Shown one piece after another: positions 23,217 through 33,598 of a stretch of DNA of 64,000 nt. The DNA comes from Aedes albopictus (taxonomy: Eukaryota > Arthropoda > Insecta > Diptera > Culicidae), in the NCBI RefSeq assembly GCF_035046485.1, contig NC_085138.1, positions 360,657,238-360,721,237 of the forward strand, given 5' to 3'. A model generated the notes under the pieces. The model ran no database searches and was not told where the DNA came from. It saw only the letters and a program-made list of their open reading frames with translations. The position numbers were made by a program, and so were the translations under genes. Numbering within the stretch: position 1 is the stretch's first letter; each line of letters starts with the position of its first letter.

Positions 23217-23551
23217 CCTTAAAGCAGGGGTTCCCAACCTTTTTGAGGTGGCGACCCCCTTGGAGCATTGTCAGAACATCTGCGGCCCTACGATTTTATT
23301 TAGAAAAAACCCAGATTAATCCACCTAGTGGTGATAGTGCCTTTCTCGTCGAATATGTACTTATGAACTTTTCGTCGACGTTAGCCAAAATGTTCCTGAA
23401 TCCTGAAAACACTTTTACTATATGAAGCAACAATTTTAACAAAGCCATCATCGATTTTCGAAACTTATTGATGATACATATTCCGATGTTATGTTCAACA
23501 GCAAAACAGAGCTTAAAAATATCAGACCTCTCAGTTGACTGCTAGACCACC

Positions 23552-23642
23552 TTAACCCTAGTCGTGTATTGGGGTCATTATGACCCCATTACATCCACTA
23601 CGGCAGCGGGGTGAGCGTCAGCTAATGCATGAAGAAGGTTAA
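23552..23642. repeat. Mini-palindrome family P1, copy C
   Basis: It reads TTAACCCTAGTCGTGTATTG at the left and GCTAATGCATGAAGAAGGTTAA at the right, with inner dyad GGGGTCATTATGACCCC. It lies inside the 10.4-kb composite, before its satellite part. Confidence 0.65.
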
Positions 23643-24454
23643 CTTTATTCACAATCACAGATCACTTTGTGATCTTCGCCAATGTTTATTTCAGCACACT
23701 TTAGGCTATATTTTATTATCATTGGTAACATGGTTCATGTAAAATTTGACCTTCCTACGAGAAAAATGCAGAAAATGTATATTTTCCATTCAAATTTCAA
23801 TCGCAATGAGAAGAGTGAGGGCTCAACCAGCCGCATCCAAGTTGGGAGCAGTAATTTTAGAAGCATAAGGAGATTGAAGATTGAAAAACTGAATGTGTTG
23901 ATGCGAGAAAATTATATTTTTTCCATAAAACGTTGATCCATCCTTCTATACATTCACACTGCAGGAATCAGAAAAGGTGTGATTTGAAGAGATCGCTTTG
24001 GTCACGATTTTGTTCTCTTGCATATATGAAGACTTTGACCATTTCTTCACTTATAATCATACCCAACGTTTACATGCTATCAAAAAAGCCACAATTTGAT
24101 TTATCGCTTTGTCATTTATTTTGTTCGCCTTTATAATTCCGCTATTTGATGTGCAGCTTGCATGAGTTTTGTTAAATTTTACGTTTGACCACTTCCGGCG
24201 GGACGCCTAAAACCGATTCCGGTTGTCTCAAATATGGTCTGAGACTATGTTGTTGTCAACTGTTCATCGGGTTACCTGAAAAGCCGAAAATTAATGTGAT
24301 CTGAGGCTATTTTCTTTCTAACCGTTCGGCATTTTTTTTGCAAAAGCCGCGATTTTATATATCGCATGCATGATTTTGGTTCACTTCTATTAAAACACTT
24401 CCGATGGAACACCCGCAACCGATTCCGAAATATTATTACAAGTTCTAGATGTGG

Positions 24455-25140
24455 TGGAAAAACTTGTAATTAGAAGGCACGAAATGTTGCTAATTGACAA
24501 ATTAAGAGATGAAATTTGTGAAAAAAATCGCGATCTGGTGGGATTCGAACCCACGACTCCGTATTCGCTAGACCGGCGCTTTAACCAACTAAGCCACAGA
24601 ACAGGTAATGGTTCTGCGGAATAGAAAGCCAAACTGACTCCGAAGCCGCACCGTGAACACTCCTAATTCACAAACTCATCTCTCTTTTCGGCTTAGATGC
24701 CAATCCACAACACACCCCTGTTTGTGCCCACTAACGACAAGTGCGGAGTGCGAGAGTAAGTCTCGGCTTCATATAAATAATTCGCTCGCACTTGTCGTTA
24801 GTGGGCACAAACAGGAGTGTGTTGTGGATTGGCATCTAAGCCGAAAAGAGAGATGAGTTTGTGAAATAGGAGTGTTCACGGTGCGGCTTCGGAGTCAGTT
24901 TGGCTTTCTATTCCGCAGAACCATTACCTGTTCTGTGGCTTAGTTGGTTAAAGCGCCGGTCTAGCGAATACGGAGTCGTGGGTTCGAATCCCACCAGAAC
25001 GCGATTTTTTTCACAAATTTCCTCTCTCAATTTGTCAATTAGCAACATTTCGTGCCTTCTAATTACAAGTTTTTCCAGTATGTTTCAGACATACCAGCAA
25101 ACCTGGTAATATGCCAGTAAAATGGGCAATATGTATCATT
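24455..25140. mobile_element. Inverted dimer of S1 SINE with 13-bp target duplication
   Basis: Two S1 modules face outward. The minus-strand tRNA-like head is at 24532-24602 and the plus-strand head at 24930-25001, with GCACTTGTCGTTAGTGGGC inverted at the centre. Arms match over about 300 bp each. GTTCTAGATGTGG flanks the whole at 24442-24454 and 25141-25153. Acceptor-like GTTCTG/CAGAAC pairing and box B GGTTCGAATCC are intact in the plus copy, but the anticodon arm is degenerate. Translated WLSWLKRRSSEYGVVGSNPT frames come from the tRNA-like heads. The shared duplication shows the dimer inserted as one unit into the satellite-bearing element. Confidence 0.8.
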
Positions 25141-26252
25141 GTTCTAGATGTGGCCTGAGACTATTTTCTTGTTGACCGTTCATCAGATTATCAAAAAAAC
25201 GCCACTATGGTTTAGTTCCCTTCTATATTTTACCACTTCCGACGCGTTACTCGTCTTGTCACCAGTTCTGGAACACTACCGATTCTCCCAAATATGGTCT
25301 GAGATTATTTGTTGATAACCGTTTATCTTGTTACTGAATAAGTCATTGATATGTCGCATGAATTGGTTCCCTTTACATTTGAGCATTTCTGGCGGGACAC
25401 CCGTAATCGGTTCCGTAACACACTGATATGGCTTGCGTCTATTTTCTTGCAACTGTTCATCATGTTACATAAAAAGCCGTGATTTGAGCTATCGCATGCA
25501 TGGGTTTGGTGTCACTGCCGGCCCGGAACCGGCTGGGGAACACTACTGATAGTCGCTTAAATAGTCTGAGCCTATTTGCTTGCTAAAGTTTATTAGGTTA
25601 TCAAAAAAGCCATGGGTTTTGTTCAATTTCATATTTAGCCGCTCTCGGAGGGAAACCCGGAACTTGTTTCGGTACTACTGACAGTCCATAATGTGGTCTT
25701 AGCCTACTTCCTCAATAACCGGTCATCAAGTTGTCGAAAAAGCCGTGATTTGATGTGCCGCATGCAAAAATTTTGTCAACTTTTATATACGGCCACTTCC
25801 GGCGGAACACCCGGAACCAGTCCAGATATGGTCTGAGACTATTTTCTTGCTAACTGCTCATCAGGTTATCGAAAATGCCGCAGTTTGATGTGTCGCATGC
25901 ATGGATTTGGTTCACTTTTATATTTGGTCACTTCCGGCGGGACACCCGGAACCGGTTCCGGAACACTACCGGTTCAGATATGGTCTGAGACTGTTTTCTT
26001 GCTAACTGTTCATCAGGTTATCTAACATGCCGTAGTTTGATGTGCCGCATGTATGGGTTTGTTACATTTTTATGTATGGCCCCTTCCAAGGGTACTGGTC
26101 CGGAACACGTAAATGGCCATAACTCCGGAACGGCTGGACCGATCCGAACCATTTCCAATAGGAAACAATGGGACCAGATTCCGCGTCGAATGAACCGTCG
26201 GTCATTAAAATCGGTTGAGGTTTACTGCCAAAAAGTGATGTGAGTTTTTTTG

Positions 26253-26310
26253 TACACACACATGCACACACACACATACACACACACACACACACACACA
26301 TACACATACA
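26253..26310. repeat. (CA)n microsatellite in SB tail, copy 1
   Basis: CA-rich tract with CATACA interruptions. It occupies the same position in the tail as the tract at 33022-33075, so it is part of the element rather than an independent microsatellite. Confidence 0.9.
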
Positions 26311-26405
26311 GACATCACCTCAATTCGTCGAGCTGAGTTGATTGGTATATGTGACTTGACCCTCCGGGCCTTCTATCAAAAAGTCGTTTTTGGAGTGAAC
26401 ATATA

Positions 26406-26438
26406 GCCTTTCCAGTACACTTAGTGTAAGAGAAAGGC
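26406..26438 (+). repeat. Terminal hairpin of SB element, copy 1
   Basis: A 33-nt stem-loop opens GCCTTTC, closes GAAAGGC and has inner ACAC/GTGT pairing, followed by an A-rich run. The second copy is at 33170-33202 with the same length. Confidence 0.75.
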
Positions 26439-26454
26439 AAAAAGTAAGGTAAAT

Positions 26455-26757
26455 CTATGAAATTTTTTTATCAAGAAATTCCTGTAGAAATTTATGCAGA
26501 AACTCATACACATCTTTTTTACACAACTATTTGTGAAACTTCTGGAGAAACCCTTAGTGGATGTTCTAGAGAAATTGGAAGTTGCTGTGGGAATTTGTTG
26601 TGAAATCCTTGGAAGAATTTCCAAAGTAACCCCAATACAAATTTTAGAAGGACCTTTTGAAACTTTTTCTGAAAAACTCTGGAAAATTTTCTGAAGGCGT
26701 CGCTGAAAATTTTATTAAAGGAATCTGTGGGGAAATTTCTAAAAAAATATCTGACGG
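26455..26757. repeat. 12-bp satellite fragment inside the composite
   Basis: GAAACTTCTGGAGAAACC-type units, degenerate, lie between the end of SB copy 1 and a Feilai SINE. Satellite inside the composite shows that the 12-bp family is not confined to the outside of the 10.4-kb unit. Confidence 0.6.
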
Positions 26758-27012
26758 AAGTTGGCCTAGTGGTTAAGGCTATGAATCGCCAATCCGGAAA
26801 TGGCGGGTTTCATTCGCGTTCTGGTCGGGAACATTTCCTCGACTTCCTGGGCATAGTGTATCATTGTACTTGCCTCACAATATACAAATTCATGCAATGG
26901 CAGGCAAAGAAAACCCTTCAATTAATAACTGTGGAAGTGCTCTAAAGAACACTAAGTAGAAGAGAGGCAGGCCAAGTTCCAATGCGAACGTCGAGCCATA
27001 AAGAAGAAGAAG
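26758..27012 (+). mobile_element. Feilai-type SINE, copy 1
   Basis: It begins GGCCTAGTGGTTAAGGCTAT, then CATAGTGTATCATTGTACTT, CAATGGCAGGCAAAG, ACTGTGGAAGTGCTC, and ends GGCAGGCCAAGTTCC..AGCCATAAAGAAGAAGAAG. This is the layout of Feilai, a tRNA-related SINE described in Aedes aegypti, and it matches the copy at 59924-60186. Box B is degraded (GGTTTCATTCG), and no clear target duplication was found, so it is an older copy. The open frame across it is not a protein. Confidence 0.85.
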
Positions 27013-27650
27013 TTATCAAAATAGCTGCTATTTGGTGTACTATCAAACCCCGCGTATTCATCACTCTTTAATACAACACTTTTTAATTTGTACCCTGCTC
27101 ATTCGAAATTTGTTGAATTAAAAAATGATCAAATGTCACAGTGTAATACACTGTAAATACGAATGATACAATATTGTGATGTTATTCAGACCCGCAGCGG
27201 CAGGAGCACGAGGACCTGCAGCTGCTATTGTCTATCCGGTTGGAATCAAGACCGACATTCAATCAAAAATTGTCATTTTCTTGGTCCACAAGTGTCGCAA
27301 CTGTTTCGCATCTAGTGCGCTGTGTTGCTGATAACAACGGGAAGGATGCGCACTACTTTTGGCATGATTAAAAAACGTCGCGAGTTGGGTCGCGTCGCGA
27401 GTTGGGTCGCGTCGCGACTTGATTGTGCGAAGTCCGGTTTGGTGGCTTCCGAAAGTTCTAATTTGGTGCTTTCCGACACCTGATCCGTTTGGTGATCAAC
27501 CGCAGTGAACTTCGGAGAAATTAACAAGCTATAAATTCGTACCACCCAACATCTGTAAGATTTGTGTTAAAAAACAAATCATACAATCTAAACAAAACTA
27601 AAATAATGTTAGTTTATCGAATTTAAAGTTTACCCAGCTAATTTGACAGC
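27013..27650. other. Unassigned DNA with a short CG-rich tandem repeat
   Basis: The stretch has no gene. At 27385-27422 there is a 19-bp direct tandem repeat, CGCGAGTTGGGTCGCGT. A short CACAGTGTAATACACTGTAAA dyad lies near 27139-27159. The 77-residue minus frame covers the tandem repeat and is unrecognised. Confidence 0.4.
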
Positions 27651-27824
27651 AATCATTGTCGAATTAGCGTGGTTTTATGATACGACACGCATGGGTTTGG
27701 TCCAATTTCACATTTACAAATTTCGGTTCACATTTTACCACTTACCGATTGTCCCTGATGTGGTCTTAGACTAGTTTCATGCAAATTATTAATCAGTTTT
27801 ATTAAAAAGTCGCAAATTCATGTA

Positions 27825-27947
27825 CAGTGACCCCACAATTTATGAATCGACAAAAATGACCACAGTTTATGGATCACTCATTTGATCAACATGGTGATTC
27901 ATAAACAGTGTACAAAATTAAGGTGATTCATCGGTGTGGTTTCACTG
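27825..27947. mobile_element. TA-flanked 123-bp MITE
   Basis: It starts CAGTGACCCCACAATTTATG and ends GGTGTGGTTTCACTG, imperfect inverted termini, with TA on both sides (27823-27824, 27948-27949). The interior repeats TTTATG-ATCAC words in both orientations. It is inserted in an SB satellite unit whose text (CATG..ATGCATG) resumes after it. Confidence 0.7.
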
Positions 27948-28215
27948 TAATGCATGTATGGGTTTGGTTCATTTGTGCATTTCGCCAGTTCCGGCGAGGC
28001 ACTCGAATCTGGTTCCGGAACACTACTGACCTGAGACTATTTTCTCGTTGACCGATCTTCGCGTTATCGAAAGGCCGTTATTTCATGTGCTGCGTGTATG
28101 CGTTTGGTTCTTTTCTACATTTGACCACTTCCGTCGGGGCACCTGGAACCGGTTTCGGCACACTATTGGTTTTCCAAAGTATGGTCTATGATTTTTTTTC
28201 TTGTTAACCGTTCAT

Positions 28216-28721
28216 CAGTGGTGGAAATTGATCGCGAACGTGTGCTTACGCGCTACAAAAAAATGCCATCGCATCGCAAACCTTTGCAGTGCGATTGTGT
28301 TCGCACGTTTGTGGCTCACGATCGTACGACACGAACGCCAACGAGTGCATCGCATCTTTTGCAAGCGCGATGCTTTTCTATTTTAGAGGTTCGCGGCCGA
28401 TATTTTTGTAATGAAATCAAATATTGGTAAACTTTTTCGTCGATATCATTTATTGGTATGGTACCTGACCAGTATAATCATAAAACACCCAACTAATTAC
28501 CTTTAAGTGTACAAAAAATGGCAACCAATCAAGCGCTCTACATTGTGATCCTTCTGGCGAACCAACTGCGATTCTGCTCGTTCGACATTTGTTTTGTGTT
28601 GGTTCGTCGATTCGGGAAATCGTGAACCGTTCCCTCTTTTTGGGTTCGCGAGCGCGTGAGCTATGATTCTGTTTGATGCGAACCAAAAAACACGTCAAGC
28701 GCATGATGCTTTCCACCACTG
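28216..28721. mobile_element. hAT-type MITE with perfect TIR and 8-bp duplication
   Basis: The 12-bp ends CAGTGGTGGAAA and TTTCCACCACTG are perfect inverted repeats. CCGTTCAT is duplicated at 28208-28215 and 28722-28729. The interior is GC-rich with GCGAAC/GTTCGC words and no transposase. Removal restores an SB satellite unit (GTTAACCGTTCATCAGCTTA). The frames on both strands here are not genes. Confidence 0.9.
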
Positions 28722-29067
28722 CCGTTCATCAGCTTACCTAAAAAGTCATTTAATGTGTCGAATTTATGGGTTTGGTTCTCCTTTACATTTGACCACTTCC
28801 GATGGGGCAACCGTAATCGGTTGCGGAACACTACCGGTTGTCCCCAATACCCGAGCAGAAGAGAATATTTACCTAAAAAATACCATATGAATACCAACCT
28901 TTGCACTAATACCTATATTTGTTATTGCGAAGTTATCCCACGGAATATTGTAAGAACATCACAATAACAATTTCAGGTATTTGAGCAAACGTTGGTATTG
29001 ATATGTTATTTGTAGATTTTGGAAAATTAACAGATAATAAGTGAAAATATTTTCAATGTGAAATATA

Positions 29068-29298
29068 CCGCATTTAGTTCACTACTGGACTGCGAACTGC
29101 GACATTATGAGTGCGAAAACGTAAATAAAAGTGCGCGATTGCATCAAATCAGGTTGATGTCTTCGGCGCACTATTTCTTCAATCTATAGAGAACAAGTGC
29201 TCTGAAGACACCGAGTTGATTTGATGCAAGCGCACTTTTATTAGCGTTTTCGCACTCGTGAAAACTAGTGCGATAGTCCAGTGGTGAACTAAATGCGC
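29068..29298. mobile_element. Palindromic MITE flanked by TATA
   Basis: The ends CCGCATTTAGTTCACTACTG and its near complement define about 100-bp inverted arms that share GATGTCTTCGG and GCACTTTTATT words. TATA lies immediately outside both ends, compatible with a TA or longer target duplication. It lies in the middle of the split MITE. Confidence 0.8.
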
Positions 29299-29529
29299 TA
29301 TACCTACTCCAACATCGCTTCCCCGAACTCAAATTTTTGTTCCCGCACGCAACTTCAAAGTTGGGTGAAATACACTAACATTTGTGTACTTTTGTTTTTC
29401 CGTGTTCGCAGTCTGACAGTTTGTAAACAAACCGTGAACGACTCGGTCGGCTCGATATGAGCAGAATTCATTTGTTTTACTGGTTTTACTAAAGTGATCA
29501 ATCCGGGACTCGTTTATCGATGCACATAA

Positions 29530-30142
29530 TTATAGTTTGCGCTGCAAAATTATCTGAAGGCAAAGTACCCAACGAAAAGTATAGGCAAACTGTTTCATGA
29601 TGAAACTTTCATCACGCAGCTGCCGGATCAGGTAGGCAACATCGTTCAATGTGTACAGTTTAACACCCGTTTTCCGATTCACAGCTTCTGATGAGCATCT
29701 GCGGAAGGTACCGCTGTACGTCATTCTCACAGCAGCGACGGAATGCTACACCCTGGTAGGCAGCTAGGCAGCATCAGGTTCCAGCAGCTTCACGATTTCG
29801 TCCTCCGGATCCATCTCGCCTTGCTGGACGAGGCAAACCCATGTTCGAGTACGAGTACATTTTGGACCGGTCGGTTCGTCCCTACCGGAAGATGTTTGTC
29901 GTGATTCGCGAGCATCTGTCTTTCGTGGTTGCCCTAAGTTGGTTCGTTCCCCACTTTCCTGACTTGAACTTTAAATTGGCTACCGGTGCGCTTAACCGTC
30001 GTGCACGCAGCACTCACTCGGACCAAGGACATCGAAATCGAATTGGAAGAACATCAGCAGATAATGTGGCCTGGGAGTAGAAGATTGAAAGCTGTTCGGT
30101 GTTTGGGCAGATCACGCTGCCGAAGGATAAATGTAAGGTAAG
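29530..30142. pseudogene. Possible gene relic, unidentified
   Basis: This segment has higher GC than its neighbours, no transposon signature, and codon-like text on both strands. On the plus strand 29841-30080 reads EYEYILDRSVRPYRKMFVVI and onward. After one in-frame stop it continues ESCSVFGQITLPKDKCK up to AAG|GTAAGA, a good splice donor at 30139/30140. A different frame over 30020-30070 gives TKDIEIELEEHQQIMW, so a frameshift is likely. On the minus strand, 29530-29730 also reads open. I recognise no family. It could be a degraded exon carried into the repeat cluster. Confidence 0.3.
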
Positions 30143-31077
30143 ATGACGTCGTAATAGTTGATGGAAATTGAATTAGGTACTTCTTCTACTTCTTCTTGGC
30201 AAAACGTCCCAACTGGAATAAAGCATGATTCTCAGATATTTTTCTATAAATGATCACGCATTGGTATGTCGTGTGGTAGGCACGAGGATACATATTCTGT
30301 GGCCAAGAAAGTCAAGACGTTTTCCATTACGATAGCATCATGGACCGACAAATATTAGAGATTAATCTCTGGTTTGACGCAATCCTCTAATGGTCCTGGC
30401 CTCGTCCTTACGACTGCTGGAGGATGGAAAAGAATGGTTAGTTGGACACATAAGAAAGATGTAGAAGGCCCTACAATTTCTCAGGCCTAGGCGTCAAGAG
30501 TATTTGGGTGTTGTTGGTAGTACATAGAAGGGTAGGGTCCAAAGGATGCGCTTGGTGGAGGTTAAGGCGCAAAAAACAAACAATATTCGACTGCTTCTCA
30601 TCAGGTGTCCGCTCAATTCGGACTATATTTTTGTTTGTTAGTTAGACTGGGCTATTTTATGTTGATCGCTTCTAGTAAAATGCTTAATTATACGCCATTA
30701 GCTCAAATTGCTGTATTTTCAAATATACTTGAAAAGACGTTGAAATTTACTCAAGGTTTTTAATGAGGTAAATGACGTAGCGGTTCATTTTATTTTGAGA
30801 AAACTTCGAAATTAGCCTTTTTCACATCAGTCCCATTATTTTTCAATGTATTGCCGGTTGTTTCGTTATTGCAGTACTGGACATACTCAAGTCAAGTCAA
30901 TAAGATATAATTCTGGTGTAGTCAGGCTGTGGACACGCTTATATCAACTGCATTGGTAGCCAATAGACAGGATATTTTGGAGCCAACAATATTCGGCCCA
31001 GTTTTAATAAAAGAGATAGTAATGGATGCCAGTTGAGCGGGATTGATTCTATACTCTATCAAAGATGGACGCATGCG
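30143..31077. other. Unassigned DNA, possible eroded D1 repeat
   Basis: No gene is seen. From about 30640 the text faintly resembles repeat D1 and its downstream flank (for example TCCCATTATTTTTCAATGTA, compare 8654). A CGTCCCAACTGG word near 30204 recalls the tail of a Feilai element but is too short to call. Confidence 0.3.
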
Positions 31078-31169
31078 TTAACCTTCTTGTGCATTAAGGA
31101 CATTTTTTGACCGAAATCATGCACTACTTCAGCAAGCTGTTCCTAATGTGATGCATTAGGAAGGTTAAA
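31078..31169. repeat. Mini-palindrome family P1, copy D
   Basis: The clearest P1 copy: GTTAACCTTCTTGTGCATTA at the left is the near reverse complement of TGATGCATTAGGAAGGTTAA at the right, with a CAGCAAGCTGTTCC core. Confidence 0.75.
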
Positions 31170-33021
31170 AGGATTCATTATTTTTTTATGATTAAGGATA
31201 TATTTAAGAGGTTTTGTTTTTTTATGATTGAAGAGAGTATTGCAATTGAGGGGGTTAGAAGTAAAGGGGTGTAAGTGACAAAAACCCACTTTCCAGTAAA
31301 TGAGATTTAAAGTTTTTGATCAATTTTTCATCCCATACAAAATGTAATTTTTCCAATCATCGTAGAAAAAATCTTTAAAAAGTTCCTGAAAGCTTGAAAT
31401 CTGAAGAATTTAATGATATGCTCAGCTCTAAATCGACAAATTGGTCACTTACACCCCTTTGATTTTGGGTCCCTCAATTAAGATTAATGCTCGAACCTAG
31501 AAAACATGAGGTTAGTTTTGCCTGCCTTTTTTTCTTAGTTTTAATAATTAACCATAAATTTTGAAATTTGTGATAAATCATTCATGTTCTGTTTTTTTTT
31601 ATTAAATAACATATAGCAATAGTTATTATTTCTGATTTGTTGAATATTTTCTTGATGAAAAAACCTATTTTGAGCTGCAATTTAATAGTAATAGTTGTTA
31701 TTACTATGTTATTGAATACCTCCTGGATAATAAATTGAGCTCTCGATCAAATGAACAATTCAATAATAAGAACTGTTGTTTTTCTGTTATTCAATACCAT
31801 TAGGATAACAAATACAGTCCTTGGCAGTGTGTTTGAAATTTTTGGTATGCACTCATTATTAAAATAACAAGGCTTGTTATTTTCTAGGTATTCTTCATAC
31901 AAAATTATGGTATTCGTTTTTGTTATTTTGCCTCTTATTACCACCTAATGAAGGGCATTTCAAGGTATGGTGGTATTTTATATTAAATACCTGGATATGT
32001 TATTCAGTTGTTATTCTTTTCTGCTCGGGATGGCTGGAAACATTTTTGCCAAATCAAGATGCCTAAAAATTCGCGATTTGATGTGTCGCTTGCATGGGTT
32101 TGGTTCCCTTTTATATTTGACCATTTCTGGCGGGAGACCCAGAACCAGTTCCGGATCACAACCGATTCAGATATGTTCTGAACATATTTTCCTGCTTACT
32201 GTTCATCAGGATATAAAAAAAGTCACTATTTGATACGTCGCTTGCATGGGTTTAATTAACTTTTGTACTTTGCCACCTCCGGCGGAACATCTGGAACCGG
32301 TTCCGATGTGGTCTGAGAATGCTTTCCTGCTTACTGTTCATCAGGTTATCGAAAAAGCTGCGGTTTGATATGTCGCATGCATGGTTTTAGTTCAATTTTA
32401 TATTTGGCCACTTCCTACGGGACACCCGGAACCGGTTCCGAGACACAACCGGTGAATATTATCCTGCTTACTGTTAATCAGGATATCAAAAAAGCCACTA
32501 TTTGATATGTCGCATGCATGGGTTTGGTTAACTTTTATACTTGGCCACTTCCGGCGGGGCATTTGCAACCGGTTCCAGACCACTACCGGTTTCGATATGG
32601 TCTGAGAATGTTTACCTGCTTACTGTTCATCACGTTATCGAAAAAGCCGCGGTTTGATGTGTCGCATGCATGGGTTTAGTTTACTTTTATGTTTGGTCAC
32701 TTCCGGCGGTACACCCGGAACCGGTTCCGAGACACTACCGGTTCAGATATGGTCTGAGACTATTTTTCTGCATACCATTCATCAAGTTATCGAAAATGCC
32801 GTAGTTTGATGTGCCGCATGGATGGGTTTGTAGAGTTTTCATATCTGGCCCCTTCCTGGGGCACCGGTCCGGAACACCTAAATAGCCATAACTCCGGAAC
32901 GGCTGGACCGATCTGATCCATTTTCAATAGGAAACAATGGGACTAGATTCTGCGTCGAATGAACCGTCGGTCATTAAAATCGGTTGAGGTTTACTGCCAA
33001 AAAGTGATGTGAGTTTTTTTG

Positions 33022-33075
33022 TACACACACATACACACACACACATACACACACACACACATACACACACACAGA
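33022..33075. repeat. (CA)n microsatellite in SB tail, copy 2
   Basis: CA repeats with CATACA interruptions, positionally equivalent to 26253-26310. Confidence 0.9.
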
Positions 33076-33169
33076 CATCACCTCAATTCGTCGAGCTGAG
33101 TCGATTGGTATATAAGACTTGACCCCTCCGGAGGCTCTATCAAATTTTCGTTTTTGGAGTGAACATATA

Positions 33170-33202
33170 GCCTTTCGGTACACCTTGGTGTACGAGAAAG
33201 GC
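33170..33202 (+). repeat. Terminal hairpin of SB element, copy 2
   Basis: The stem GCCTTTCGGTACACC pairs with GGTGTACGAGAAAGGC around a TT loop. It is better paired than copy 1. Confidence 0.8.
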
Positions 33203-33244
33203 AAAAAATTTGAATTAAATTCATGAAACTGAGTTACTTGGGTA

Positions 33245-33478
33245 CAGTGGCGAAGCTAGAAGGTTACTGGGAGAGGGATTTTCGACGATCAATGATACTT
33301 TTTTTCACACTAACATTTTGTAAGCAATGATGACATGTATATTCAATTTGAGTTAAAGCTCAAAAATAGCGGCGCAGCCGAATTTTTTTTCTTCTGAAAG
33401 CGTTTTATACGAGAAAATTCATTTTCAAATTTTGGCTTTTGGGGGTAGCAGCTAGGGGTTTGATAGTGGTTAACCCCA
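33245..33478. mobile_element. CAGTGGCG-type hAT MITE, eroded copy
   Basis: It starts CAGTGGCGAAGCTAGAAGG and contains AAAATAGCGGCGCAGCCGAA and AAAGCGTTTTATAC.., which match the intact element at 47351-47587. The right terminal repeat is degraded, so no target duplication can be read. Confidence 0.7.
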
Positions 33479-33499
33479 AAAACATTGAATAGAATAAAA

Positions 33500-33598
33500 A
33501 AATCATATTTATATTATAATTAAATATTTATATAAATATAATATAGATATTTATATTATAATTAAATATTTATATAAATATTAATATATTTTTGTAAT
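33500..33598. repeat. AT-rich tandem duplication
   Basis: The word TATTATAATTAAATATTTAT occurs twice, about 48 bp apart, in nearly pure A/T DNA just inside the right end of the 10.4-kb composite. Confidence 0.8.

Larger units (their letters stand above)
23339..26438 (+). mobile_element. Satellite-bearing element SB, copy 1
   Basis: It starts near GCCTTTCTCGTCG (23339). From about 24150 it carries repeats of a 130-155 bp unit with the words CGCATGCATGGGTTTGG, CACTTCCGGCGGGACACCCG and GGTCTGAGACTATTTTC. A unique tail follows (26060-26405) including a (CA)n tract, and the element ends in hairpin 26406-26438. The hairpin's right stem is inverted relative to the GCCTTTCTC at the start. The SINE dimer at 24455-25140 interrupts it. 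This organisation resembles Helentron/DINE-type elements, but no protein or boundary proof is available. Confidence 0.55.
27651..28849. repeat. SB satellite units, fragmented
   Basis: Diverged 130-155 bp units (GCATGGGTTTGGT, CACTTCCG, CATCAG words) are interrupted by two inserted MITEs at 27825-27947 and 28216-28721, and run up to the next MITE at 28850. No genes. Confidence 0.65.
28850..32029. mobile_element. CCCGAGCAG-ended MITE split by 2.5 kb of other DNA
   Basis: The left end CCCGAGCAGAAGAGAATA and right end TATTCTTTTCTGCTCGGG are inverted repeats with one mismatch (the right begins about 32012). Near each end the text is rich in AATACC/GGTATT and TTATT dyads, as in the 406-bp relative at 13176. 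The middle (about 29060-31550) is foreign: a palindromic MITE, a possible gene relic and a P1 mini-palindrome. Flanks CCCCAATA and ATGGCTGG rejoin to an SB satellite unit. Confidence 0.65.
32030..33202 (+). mobile_element. Satellite-bearing element SB, copy 2 (3' part)
   Basis: Five to six units with the CGCATGCATGGGTTT word at about 32090, 32240, 32372, 32511, 32662 and 32815 give a period of 132-153 bp. They are followed by the unique tail 32835-33169, nearly identical to 26060-26405, and by the terminal hairpin. Tail landmarks are GGCTGGACCGATC, GAACCGTCGGTCATTAAAAT and TCACCTCAATTCGTCGAGCT. Confidence 0.7.

Noticed and set aside
24532..25001. Functional tRNA genes at the S1 SINE heads
   Set aside because: Acceptor and T-arm pair, but the anticodon arm does not fold canonically, and the heads have conserved SINE flanks at several sites.
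24390..25109. Proteins containing WLKRRSSEYGVVGSNPT
   Set aside because: These are translations of the tRNA-like SINE head and recur wherever the SINE does.
26062..26307. Cysteine/valine-rich CVCVCV protein
   Set aside because: It is a translation of the (CA)n microsatellite.
29530..29730. Kinase-like fragment (RKTGVK) on the minus strand
   Set aside because: The resemblance is limited to a few residues with no neighbouring kinase motifs. Kept only as an unidentified relic.
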